The position numbers were made by a program, and so were the translations under genes. Source: Actinomycetes bacterium (GTDB taxonomy: Bacteria > Actinomycetota > Actinomycetes > Streptosporangiales > Streptosporangiaceae). From it: a DNA stretch of 7,097 nucleotides. This document shows, in pieces, positions 1 through 6,819 of the stretch. The stretch lies in NCBI GenBank assembly GCA_023425615.1, contig JAFACJ010000737.1:1-7097 (forward strand). The letters run 5' to 3'. The notes below the pieces were generated by a model. That model was given only the letters and a program-made list of their open reading frames with translations, did not search any database and had not been told where the DNA came from. The first letter of the stretch is position 1; each line of letters opens with the position of its first letter.

Positions 1-865
1 GTTCGTAGGTCTGCGTGAGCTGACCTTCCGTTCCGCGAGGCTGGGTCGGGGGGACCTTCCACTTCACGGTCGCGGTGACCGTCCTTTCGTCGGAGCCTCC
101 CGGCGGGGCGTCCACCTCAAGGATCGTGTCGAAAGTCACCACGGAGCCGAGGCCGGTGATGCCGCCCTCGGTGTACCGCCGCAGGTTCACGTCGTCGCTG
201 TTCCCGTACGCCTGGAAGAAACCGGTCAGGTCGGTCTTCAGCCGGGCCTCGAGCTCCTCGTCGTGCTCCCCGCCGGCCCGCTGCGGCAGCTTCGCCTTCT
301 CCGGCGCCTGCAGCAGCGCGGGCTGGTCGGAGACGACGAGCGCGCCGTCCTTGGCGTACACGGGCACCGCCAGGACGATCCAGCGCGAGCCCGCCTTGGC
401 CGTGATGTTGACGATCGCGTTGTTCGTGTCCTTCACGTCGACGGACAGCACCTCGATGTGCTCCGCGGAGAACTGCCCCAGACCGTTCCAGCCGAACTGG
501 GCGTCGGCCCCGTCGGGCAGGAAGCGCGCCAGCTCCGTCTGGCGCCCTTCGGACGTGCTCTCGTCGTAGTTCAGGTAGACCTGCGCGAACTGCAGCGCGT
601 ACGCCGACGCCTGGGTCTCGGGGAAACGGGGTTTCCCGTCGTCCTTCGTGGTGACCGCCGGGGTGTCGGCGGTGAACCGCTCGAACGGCGCCCGGATGCC
701 GTTCACGATGACCACCAGGACGAAAGCCCACAGCAGCGCGCGCCCCACCCAGATCCACCAGCGCCCGCCGCCACCGCCCCATTGCTTCTTGGGAGCCCGC
801 GGCTCATCGTCCCAGGGCTCGTCGAGCGCAGCAGGACCCTCGTCCACAGCCGACCTGCGAGCCAT
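1..865 (-). CDS. TcpC-like conjugal transfer protein (partial, C-terminus beyond left edge)
   Basis: TcpC proteins are single-pass membrane components of Gram-positive conjugative type IV secretion machines. They resemble VirB8 and carry two NTF2-like domains outside the cell. The 288 readable codons show a charged, Gly-rich cytoplasmic N-terminus (1-35), one transmembrane helix starting WWIWVGRALLW (about 36-57), and a first extracellular domain (about 83-181) with FLPDGAD and WNGLGQ motifs. A segment RWIVLAVPVYAKDG followed by ALVVSDQPALLQAP (about 161-187) is typical of actinobacterial TcpC proteins. A second domain begins near 200 and includes YTEGGITGLG and the beta-rich TVTATVKWKV. The ATG at 865 is chosen because a GGAGG lies 5 bases upstream (complement of 871-875) and the transmembrane helix then sits at the expected distance. 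The family assignment rests on architecture and remembered motifs. No relaxase or ATPase is visible, since the gene runs off the edge. Confidence 0.8.
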   Translation of the reverse strand, partial: MARRSAVDEGPAALDEPWDDEPRAPKKQWGGGGGRWWIWVGRALLWAFVLVVIVNGIRAPFERFTADTPAVTTKDDGKPRFPETQASAYALQFAQVYLNYDESTSEGRQTELARFLPDGADAQFGWNGLGQFSAEHIEVLSVDVKDTNNAIVNITAKAGSRWIVLAVPVYAKDGALVVSDQPALLQAPEKAKLPQRAGGEHDEELEARLKTDLTGFFQAYGNSDDVNLRRYTEGGITGLGSVVTFDTILEVDAPPGGSDERTVTATVKWKVPPTQPRGTEGQLTQTYE

Positions 866-870
866 CAACG

Positions 871-877
871 CCTCCGC
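871..877 (-). promoter_or_regulatory. Shine-Dalgarno sequence of the TcpC-like gene
   Basis: On the minus strand the bases read GGCGGAGG, with the GGAGG core 5 bases before the ATG at 865. This strong site fixes the start of the TcpC-like gene. Confidence 0.65.
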
Positions 878-925
878 CTATGCGCCTCGCCCCCGCCGGC
901 GCGCCTCATCCGTCATGTGGCACCA

Positions 926-954
926 AGCGTAGCCACGAGAGGCAATTGTTCCAG
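926..954 (-). promoter_or_regulatory. Putative promoter of the TcpC-like gene
   Basis: The minus strand carries TACGCT (931-926), which fits the actinobacterial -10 pattern TANNNT. It is preceded at a 17-base spacing by CTGGAA (954-949), a poor match to a primary-sigma -35. The GGAAC overlapping this -35 resembles the -35 of ECF-sigma promoters, but no matching GTT-type -10 follows. Transcription would begin near 919 and give a leader of about 55 bases. This is inferred from motif spacing only. Confidence 0.3.
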
Positions 955-1166
955 CGACTCACGAAGATGCCCAGTCTCGGCGCGCGGATGTGCATGTCTC
1001 ACTACCCACACACATCACCCCACCCCCGTCTTGCCCACCAGAATGCGCGCGCTCGCCGACACATCCGACGATTCCCCGGACACTTCCCCAGAATCCAGCG
1101 GTTTTCGCTCTTCCGCTACCACCCACGACGATCCTCACGGACAGGACGTCAGCGGTACGAAGCACG

Positions 1167-1192
1167 CCTTCAGCCGAGCGGCTCGGCCAAGG
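1167..1192 (-). terminator. Hairpin overlapping the stop of the VOC gene
   Basis: GCCGAG (1173-1178) pairs with CTCGGC (1182-1187) across a 3-base loop. CCTT (1167-1170) can add a lower stem with AAGG (1189-1192) across a small asymmetric bulge. The structure covers the last codons and the stop of the VOC gene. There is no T-tract, so it may be only a weak terminator or a chance product of GC-rich coding sequence. Confidence 0.3.
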
Positions 1193-1610
1193 CGACGATG
1201 ACGCCCTCGGGGCCGCGGACGTAGCAGAGCCGGTAGCTGTCCTCATACCGCGCCACCTCGCCGATGAGTTCGGCGCCGTGGGCGCGCAGGCGGGCGAGGA
1301 CGTCCTCGATGTCGTCGACGGCGAACATGATGCTGCGGATGCCCGACGTGTTCGCCGGTGCGTCCCGCGGTTCGGCGCTGGTCGCCGCCGGCGTGTGGAA
1401 CTTCGTCAGCTCGATCCGTCCGTGGCCGTCCGGGGTCCGCATCATGGCGATGTCGACTCGGACGCCGTCGAGCCCCACGACGCGGTCCACCCAGCGCCCC
1501 TCGACCGGCGTCTCGCCCTCCAGTTCCATGCCGAGTTCGCCGAAGAACGCCATAGCGGCCGCGAGGTCGCCGACGACGATGCCGACATGGTCCATCCGCT
1601 GAATCGCCAT
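1170..1610 (-). CDS. VOC (glyoxalase/dioxygenase-fold) family protein
   Basis: This 146-residue protein has the length of a two-module vicinal-oxygen-chelate protein. Module one begins MDHVGIVVGD (6-15) and contains IELTKF (66-71). Module two begins GIRSIMFAVDDIEDV (90-104) and ends with LCYVRGPEGVIVALAE (128-143). VOC enzymes bind a metal through residues contributed by the paired beta-alpha-beta-beta-beta modules. Here His8 and Glu67 occupy the usual module-one positions, but the module-two positions are Ser93 where His is common and apparently Ala140 where Glu is common, with Glu143 nearby. The substrate cannot be named; epimerase, lyase and binding-protein roles all remain possible. The ATG at 1610 gives the standard short lead into the first strand. 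No good ribosome site precedes it. Transcription is in the same direction as ychF, 37 bases downstream of it, with a hairpin between them. Confidence 0.85.
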   Translation of the reverse strand: MAIQRMDHVGIVVGDLAAAMAFFGELGMELEGETPVEGRWVDRVVGLDGVRVDIAMMRTPDGHGRIELTKFHTPAATSAEPRDAPANTSGIRSIMFAVDDIEDVLARLRAHGAELIGEVARYEDSYRLCYVRGPEGVIVALAEPLG

Positions 1611-1622
1611 GCCACGAGCATA

Positions 1623-1642
1623 GGCGCCGGACGCCCGGCGCC
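1623..1642 (-). terminator. Perfect 8-bp hairpin just after ychF
   Basis: GGCGCCGG (1623-1630) and CCGGCGCC (1635-1642) are perfect complements around a 4-base loop. They lie 5 bases past the end of the ychF stop codon in the direction of transcription. No T-tract follows, which is common for proposed terminators in high-GC actinobacteria. It also lies within 40 bases upstream of the VOC start, so it could instead be part of that gene's leader. Confidence 0.5.
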
Positions 1643-1647
1643 CCGGG

Positions 1648-2727
<1,080 letters not shown>

Positions 2728-2745
2728 GTTCCAGGAGTTTAGTGC

Positions 2746-3708
2746 TCACCGGGAGGTGAGGAACTCGCCGATCCGCCGCAGCGCCGCCTTGGCCTCGGGA
2801 ACGTAGTCGGCGAAGACCGGGAACACGTGGATCTGGCCGATCCACTCGTGGTGCTCCACCTCGGCCCCGGCGGCGGTGGCCAGCCGCGCCACCAGGCGGG
2901 CGTCGTCCCGCAGGATCTCGGTGCTGCTGGAGATCAGCAGCAGGGGCGGGAACCCGGTGTAGTCGCCGCGCACCGGGTCGAACAGCGGGTCGTCCTCGGC
3001 GGCCTCCGCGCAGAAGACACCGCCCAGCCACGCCAGTTTCGCGGCGGGCAGGAGATCATCGCTCAGCTCGTTGGAGCGGTGGGACTCGGCCGAGCACAAG
3101 AGGTCGGCCCAGGGCGAGAGCGCCACCACGGCGGCCGGGAGGGGCGTGCCGCGCCGTTTGAGGGCGTGCACGAGGCCGAGCGCCAGATGGCCGCCCGCCG
3201 AGTCCCCCGCGACCGTGATGTCCTGCGCCCGGTACCCGCGGGCCAGCAGCGCGTCATAGGCGAGGAGGGCGTCGGCGAGCGCGTCGGCGGGGGTGTGCTC
3301 GGGCGCCAGCCGGTAGTCGACCATGAGGACGGGACGGCGGGTCACCGCCGACAGCCGCCAGGAGAAGCCGCCGTAGAGCGCGGGGCCGCCGAAGAAGTAG
3401 GCGCCGCCGTGCAGGTAGAGCACCGCCTTCTTCTCGTCCGTCTCACCGGCCCTGACCCAGACGCCGGAGAACAGCCCGAAGTCCTCGCGGTCGGTCCTGA
3501 CCGCGGAGGGCACCCGTATCGCGCGGGAGGCGAGGTCCACGGCGCGGCGGAACCGCAGCAGCCCGGCGGGCGTGTCGGGCGCGCTCGCCCACATCCGCTT
3601 GCCGCCCAGCCGGACGGCGAGCGCGGTCAGGCCGGCCCTGCGGGAGGGCGGCGCGTCAGGACGCAGGTCCAGCGCCCGGCGGAAGGAGCGTTCGAAGGCT
3701 CGGCTCAT
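2746..3708 (-). CDS. Alpha/beta hydrolase, hormone-sensitive lipase (family IV) type
   Basis: This 320-residue protein is a probable cytoplasmic carboxylesterase or short-chain lipase of the alpha/beta hydrolase fold-3 group. It shows the oxyanion motif YLHGGAYFFG (98-107), VDYRLAPEHTPADAL (130-144), the nucleophile elbow GDSAGG (168-173) with catalytic Ser170, and QIHVFPVF (292-299) with probable catalytic His294. The acid region reads STEILRDDA (262-270). Glu264 aligns with the usual Asp, and Asp268 is nearby. The N-terminal cap is about 65 residues long and there is no signal peptide. The reading frame stays open upstream to 4155, but that part lies antisense to rmuC and is rejected. The ATG at 3708 gives the normal family length. 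The ribosome site before it is weak. The gene precedes ychF by 18 bases and is divergent from rmuC. The physiological substrate is unknown. Confidence 0.92.
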   Translation of the reverse strand: MSRAFERSFRRALDLRPDAPPSRRAGLTALAVRLGGKRMWASAPDTPAGLLRFRRAVDLASRAIRVPSAVRTDREDFGLFSGVWVRAGETDEKKAVLYLHGGAYFFGGPALYGGFSWRLSAVTRRPVLMVDYRLAPEHTPADALADALLAYDALLARGYRAQDITVAGDSAGGHLALGLVHALKRRGTPLPAAVVALSPWADLLCSAESHRSNELSDDLLPAAKLAWLGGVFCAEAAEDDPLFDPVRGDYTGFPPLLLISSSTEILRDDARLVARLATAAGAEVEHHEWIGQIHVFPVFADYVPEAKAALRRIGEFLTSR

Positions 3709-3757
3709 ACCCGCAGTCTCACGCGGCACGCCCTGATCGCACAACCGCAAGCCGCGT

Positions 3758-3775
3758 CGTGAAAGGGCTTTCGCG
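3758..3775. promoter_or_regulatory. Imperfect palindrome in the hydrolase/rmuC divergent spacer
   Basis: CGTGAAAG (3758-3765) and CTTTCGCG (3768-3775) are complementary at seven of eight positions around GG, with one G.T pair when folded. The site lies in the 90-base region that must hold both promoters of the divergent hydrolase-ychF and rmuC-DUF6542 pairs, so it could be an operator. I see no convincing -10/-35 pair on either strand here, and chance is possible. Confidence 0.25.
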
Positions 3776-3798
3776 CTCTTCCGTGCGACGATCGGACC

Positions 3799-5043
3799 AT
3801 GAGCGTGGCGTTGCTGACCGGACTGCTGATCGGGGTCGTCCTCGGGTTCGCCCTGGCGACCGCCCGCCAGTCCTCGCTCATCGCCCGCGCCAAGGCCGCC
3901 GAGGACAAGCTCCACTACGCCGAGCAGCGGATGGGCGAACGCTTCGCCGCCCTGTCGGCGCAGGCGCTCGACGCCTCCAACCAGCGCTTCCTCGAACTGG
4001 CCGACGCCCGGCTCAAGGCCGCGGGCGCCGAGGCGGCCGGGGAGCTGGAGCAGCGCAAGCAGGCGGTCGAGCATCTCGTCCTGCCGCTCAAGGAGACGCT
4101 GGGCAAGGTGTCCGAGCAGCTCCGCGAGCTGGAGACCGGCCGCCGCGAGTCGCACGCGATGCTGGCCAAGCAGGTCGAGTTCGTCAGGCGCAGCTCAGAG
4201 GAGCTGCGCGACCAGACCCAGAGCCTGGTGCGGGCGCTGCAGCGCCCCGAGGCGCGGGGCCGCTGGGGGGAGCTCCAGCTGCGCCGGGTGGTGGAGCTGG
4301 CCGGGATGACCGCGCACTGCGACTTCTCCGAGCAGGCCACCGCCCGCACCGCCGACGGGACGGTCAGGCCCGACCTCGTGGTCCGCCTCACCGAGGAGCG
4401 CACCATCATCGTGGACTCCAAGGTCTCCCTCGCCGCCTATCTGGAGGCGGCCGAGGGCAAGGAGGGCAGGCTCGACGCGCACGCCCGGCATCTGCGCGAG
4501 CACGTCGACCGGCTGGCGGCCAAGGCCTACTGGCAGGCGTTCAGCCCCACCCCCGAGTTCGTCGTCCTGTTCGTCCCCGGCGAGGCGTTCCTCGCCCCGG
4601 CCCTCGATCGCGATCCCGGCCTGCTGGAGTACGCGATGGCCCGCAAGGTGCACATCGCCACCCCCACCACGCTGATCAGCATGCTGCGCACCGCCGCCTA
4701 CGCCTGGCAGCAGGCGGCGCTGTCCCGCAACGCCAGGCAGATCTTCGACCTCGGCCGGGAGATGCACGAGCGCCTTGGCGTGCTGGGCGGCCATCTCGAC
4801 GATCTGGGCCGTGCCCTGTCCGGGGCGGTGCGCGGCTACAACCGGACGGTCGGCTCGCTGGAGAGCCGGGTCCTGGTCAGCGCCCGCAGGCTGAACGAGC
4901 TGGGCGTCACCGATACCGTCCTGGAGGCGCCGCGGCCGGTCGAGGAGGCGCCGCGGGCGCTGTCGGCCGCCGAACTCCTCGGTGACGGGGGCCACGGGCC
5001 TGACGACAAGGTAGGTTTCGCAGCGCGGCTGGAGGACGTCTAG
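3799..5043 (+). CDS. rmuC: DNA recombination protein RmuC
   Basis: RmuC proteins limit DNA inversions and related recombination. They combine a membrane anchor and a coiled coil with a domain related to PD-(D/E)xK nucleases. The 414 residues show an N-terminal hydrophobic helix LLTGLLIGVVLGFALAT (5-21), then a long charged, Ala- and Glu-rich coiled coil (about 26-148), then the RmuC domain. In that domain RGRWGELQLRRVVELAGM (153-170), RPDLVVRL (190-197) and IIVDSKVSL (203-211) carry the likely catalytic set Glu158, Asp192, Asp206 and Lys208. A further conserved stretch is EFVVLFVPGEAFL (about 253-265), followed by VHIATPTTLISMLRT. The C-terminal tail of about 50 residues is Pro/Ala/Glu-rich and probably disordered. 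The ATG at 3799 places the anchor at the extreme N-terminus as expected; its ribosome site is weak. The stop codon is followed immediately by the start of the DUF6542 gene. Confidence 0.95.
   Translation: MSVALLTGLLIGVVLGFALATARQSSLIARAKAAEDKLHYAEQRMGERFAALSAQALDASNQRFLELADARLKAAGAEAAGELEQRKQAVEHLVLPLKETLGKVSEQLRELETGRRESHAMLAKQVEFVRRSSEELRDQTQSLVRALQRPEARGRWGELQLRRVVELAGMTAHCDFSEQATARTADGTVRPDLVVRLTEERTIIVDSKVSLAAYLEAAEGKEGRLDAHARHLREHVDRLAAKAYWQAFSPTPEFVVLFVPGEAFLAPALDRDPGLLEYAMARKVHIATPTTLISMLRTAAYAWQQAALSRNARQIFDLGREMHERLGVLGGHLDDLGRALSGAVRGYNRTVGSLESRVLVSARRLNELGVTDTVLEAPRPVEEAPRALSAAELLGDGGHGPDDKVGFAARLEDV
5031..5035 (+). promoter_or_regulatory. Shine-Dalgarno sequence of the DUF6542 gene inside rmuC
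   Basis: GGAGG lies 8 bases before the ATG at 5044, within the codons for the last residues of RmuC. With the TAG stop directly abutting this ATG, the arrangement suggests translational coupling. Confidence 0.6.
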
Positions 5044-5586
5044 ATGGTCATCGAATCCGGTGAGAAGTCCGGTGAGGAGAAGGCCGCGCGGACGGAGGAA
5101 GGCGTGCAGCGGCGGCGGCAGAGGCGACGGCAGCGGCGTCCGTCGGCGGCGCCCAGCCTGACCGCGCGGGGCGGCATCGCCGTGATCTTCGTGCTCAGCC
5201 TCATCGGCGCGCTGCTGGACTTCTCCGTGCTGCCCGGCGCCGCCTTCGCCGCCGCCTGCGTGGTCGCCGCGCTGTCCACCCGGCCCGCCGACCTGCCGAC
5301 CCTGGTGGTGGCGCCGCCCCTGGTGTTCTTCCTCGCCACCCTGCTGGCCGAGCTGATCGGCGCGCTGGGCGACGGCGGCTCGCTGCTGCGGGGCCTGCTG
5401 CTTTCGGTGCCGCTGGAGCTGGGCGGCCGCGCCCCCTGGCTGCTGGCCGGCACCGTGCTGGCCTTCGCCATCGCCCTGCGCCGCGGCCTCCTTGAGGCGT
5501 GGCGCGAGATCAGCATCAAGGCCGCCGGGTTCCGCCTCACCCAGGAGCGCCACACCGAGGAGGACCCCGTCCGCTGGGACGAGTAG
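5044..5586 (+). CDS. DUF6542-type four-helix membrane protein
   Basis: This 180-residue protein of unknown function has an arginine-rich, hydrophilic N-terminus (RRRQRRRQRR, 23-32) and four predicted membrane helices at about 43-60, 62-78, 85-107 and 129-146. A cytoplasmic-type charged tail ends in DPVRWDE. The motifs LTARGG (39-44), STRPADLPTLVVAPPLVFFLA (78-98) and APWLLAGTVLAF (130-141) match what I remember of the actinobacterial DUF6542 family, whose genes commonly lie beside ispH and ychF. The basic N-terminus could bind nucleic acid or phospholipid, but nothing proves this. The gene starts on the base after the rmuC stop, has a GGAGG ribosome site, and should share the rmuC transcript. 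It converges on ispH. Confidence 0.85.
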   Translation: MVIESGEKSGEEKAARTEEGVQRRRQRRRQRRPSAAPSLTARGGIAVIFVLSLIGALLDFSVLPGAAFAAACVVAALSTRPADLPTLVVAPPLVFFLATLLAELIGALGDGGSLLRGLLLSVPLELGGRAPWLLAGTVLAFAIALRRGLLEAWREISIKAAGFRLTQERHTEEDPVRWDE

Positions 5587-5624
5587 GGCCGGGCGGGCCG
5601 CCGTCCGGGGCCGCCCGCCGGGCC
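5587..5624. terminator. Bidirectional hairpin between the DUF6542 gene and ispH
   Basis: GGCCGGGCGGGC (5587-5598) and GCCCGCCGGGCC (5613-5624) pair at 11 of 12 positions around a 14-base GC-rich loop. The hairpin begins on the base after the DUF6542 stop and ends 8 bases from the ispH stop on the other strand, filling most of the 46-base convergent gap. There is no T-tract on either side. Position and symmetry suggest it ends both transcripts. Confidence 0.65.
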
Positions 5625-5632
5625 GTCGTCCG

Positions 5633-6598
5633 TCAGGGCCGCGGGGCGCGCAGGTCCTGGCGCAGTTCGCGGGGCAGCCCGAAGATCATGTGCTCCTTGA
5701 CCGACTCGATCTCCTGCACGTCGTCGAAGCCCTGCCCGGCCAGGTACTCCACCACGCCGCGGACCAGGATCTCCGGGGCGGAGGCGCCGCTGCTGACCCC
5801 GACGGTCCGCACGCCCTCCAGCCAGGCCGGGTCGATCTGGTCGGCGTAGTCGATGAGGTGCGCGTCCTTGGCGCCGTAGTCCTTGGCCACCTCCACGAGC
5901 CGCTTGGAGTTGGAGGAGTTGCGGGAGCCGACGACCAGCACCAGGTCGGCCTCGGCGGCGATCTCCTTGATCGCGGTCTGCCGGTTCTGGGTGGCGTAGC
6001 AGATGTCGTCGGACGGCGGGCTCTGCAGTGACGGGAAGCGCTCGCGCAGCGCGTCGACCGTCTCGTTCGTCTCGTCCACCGACAGGGTGGTCTGGGAGAG
6101 CCAGACGATCTTCTCGGGGTCGCGGACCGTGACCTTGTCGACGTCGGAGGGCCCGTCGACGAGCTGGACGTGGGCGGGCGCCTCGCCGGTCGTGCCGATC
6201 ACCTCGGGGTGGCCCTGGTGCCCGATCAGGAGGATGTCGTAGTCGTCCTTGGCGAACCGCACCGCCTCGCGGTGCACCTTGGTCACCAGCGGGCAGGTCG
6301 CGTCGATGGTCCGCAGGTCGAGCCGCGCCGCCTCCTCGTGCACCACGGGCGCCACGCCGTGCGCGGAGAAGACGACGATCGCGCCCTGGGGGACCTCCTC
6401 GGTCTCGTCCACGAAGACGGCGCCGAGTTCCTCCAGCGTCTTCACCACGTGGACGTTGTGGACGATCTGCTTCCTGACGTAGACGGGGGCGCCGTACTGC
6501 TCCAGCGCCTTCTCCACCGTCTGCACCGCGCGGTCCACGCCCGCGCAGTAACCACGAGGCTTGGCGAGCAGTACCCGGCGGGTGCTTGAAGAGGCCAT
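5633..6598 (-). CDS. ispH: 4-hydroxy-3-methylbut-2-enyl diphosphate reductase
   Basis: IspH (LytB) catalyses the last step of the MEP pathway, reducing HMBPP to IPP and DMAPP with an iron-sulphur cluster in the cytoplasm. Numbered from the ATG, the three cluster cysteines are Cys18 in [14 protein letters not shown], Cys102 in [13 protein letters not shown] and Cys200 in [11 protein letters not shown]. Substrate residues are His47 in QIVHNVHV, His80 in FSAHGVAP, His130 and Glu132 in [11 protein letters not shown], Thr170 in LSQTTLS and the serines of [10 protein letters not shown]. The length of 321 residues is normal. A GTG six bases upstream (6604) is an alternative start. I prefer the ATG at 6598 because the -10 box TAAAAT ends 6 bases before it, which puts the predicted transcription start on the A of ATG, and because no ribosome site is present. 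It converges with the DUF6542 gene. Confidence 0.97.
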   Translation of the reverse strand: MASSSTRRVLLAKPRGYCAGVDRAVQTVEKALEQYGAPVYVRKQIVHNVHVVKTLEELGAVFVDETEEVPQGAIVVFSAHGVAPVVHEEAARLDLRTIDATCPLVTKVHREAVRFAKDDYDILLIGHQGHPEVIGTTGEAPAHVQLVDGPSDVDKVTVRDPEKIVWLSQTTLSVDETNETVDALRERFPSLQSPPSDDICYATQNRQTAIKEIAAEADLVLVVGSRNSSNSKRLVEVAKDYGAKDAHLIDYADQIDPAWLEGVRTVGVSSGASAPEILVRGVVEYLAGQGFDDVQEIESVKEHMIFGLPRELRQDLRAPRP

Positions 6599-6599
6599 G

Positions 6600-6652
6600 G
6601 TCACATTTTACGTTCTGTCACACGGGCACCGATACCACTGCCGCAATGTGAC
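6600..6652. repeat. Three TGTGAC/GTCACA elements around the ispH promoter
   Basis: GTCACA occurs at 6600-6605 and 6617-6622, and its complement TGTGAC at 6647-6652. The outer two extend to a perfect 8-base inverted repeat, GTCACATT (6600-6607) and AATGTGAC (6645-6652). TGTGA/TCACA are the half-sites bound by CRP/FNR-family regulators, but none of these copies has the classical 6-base half-site spacing. A regulatory role is inferred only from the position over the ispH -10 region and start. Confidence 0.35.
6605..6610 (-). promoter_or_regulatory. -10 box of ispH, implying a leaderless transcript
   Basis: On the minus strand TAAAAT (6610-6605) is an excellent match to the actinobacterial -10 consensus. 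The usual spacing places the first transcribed base at 6598, the A of the ispH ATG. No recognisable -35 lies 16-18 bases upstream, so activator help or a weak basal promoter is possible. Confidence 0.55.
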
Positions 6653-6806
6653 TCAATCCACCATTGGACAAGCCATATTTCCGTTTACTGGGGGTGACCA
6701 TCTTCCCACGCATACGGCACAGTGATACTTACGCTATTCACGCCACTTCCCGCACTACCAGACAGCCGCGAGACACCCACGCAGACGGTGCGTCGCCGGA
6801 TGAGAC

Positions 6807-6812
6807 AGGGAG
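6807..6812 (+). promoter_or_regulatory. Shine-Dalgarno sequence of the right-edge gene
   Basis: AGGGAG lies 7 bases before the ATG at 6820. This good site supports both the reality and the start of the right-edge gene. Confidence 0.55.
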
Positions 6813-6819
6813 CTGAACG

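Larger units (their letters stand above)
866..1169. other. Gene-free spacer between the VOC gene and the TcpC-like gene
   Basis: This 304-base stretch has no ORF with coding character. Readings across it overlap known genes or have no family features and no ribosome site. Its left end holds the ribosome site and putative promoter of the TcpC-like gene. The middle (about 1001-1035) is a C/A-rich run with ACCCACACACATCACCCC followed by ACCCCCG on the plus strand, unlike the balanced GC of nearby coding DNA. I see no tRNA cloverleaf, direct repeat or att-like sequence that would mark the end of an integrated element. Confidence 0.6.

Noticed and set aside
75..569. Plus-strand ORF of 164 codons
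   Set aside because: Antisense to the TcpC-like gene; Ser/Pro/Arg-rich with no family features, typical of a GC-driven shadow.
959..1246. Minus-strand ORF of 95 codons over the gene-free spacer
   Set aside because: It overlaps the VOC gene in another frame and has low-complexity composition and no ribosome site.
3709..4155. N-terminal extension of the hydrolase frame
   Set aside because: It lies antisense to rmuC, has shadow-like composition, and would add about 149 residues to a family that normally has about 320.
4195..5553. Minus-strand ORF of 452 codons opposite rmuC and the DUF6542 gene
   Set aside because: It spans two well-supported genes on the other strand and is Gln/Gly/Arg-rich low complexity.
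6599..6604. GTG at 6604 as the ispH start
   Set aside because: It would directly abut the TAAAAT box, leaving no room for a transcription start before it; the ATG at 6598 fits better.
6664..6735. Candidate plus-strand promoter pieces (TTGGAC, TACGCT) for the right-edge gene
   Set aside because: The hexamers look reasonable singly but no pair has a 16-18 base spacing, so no promoter is called.
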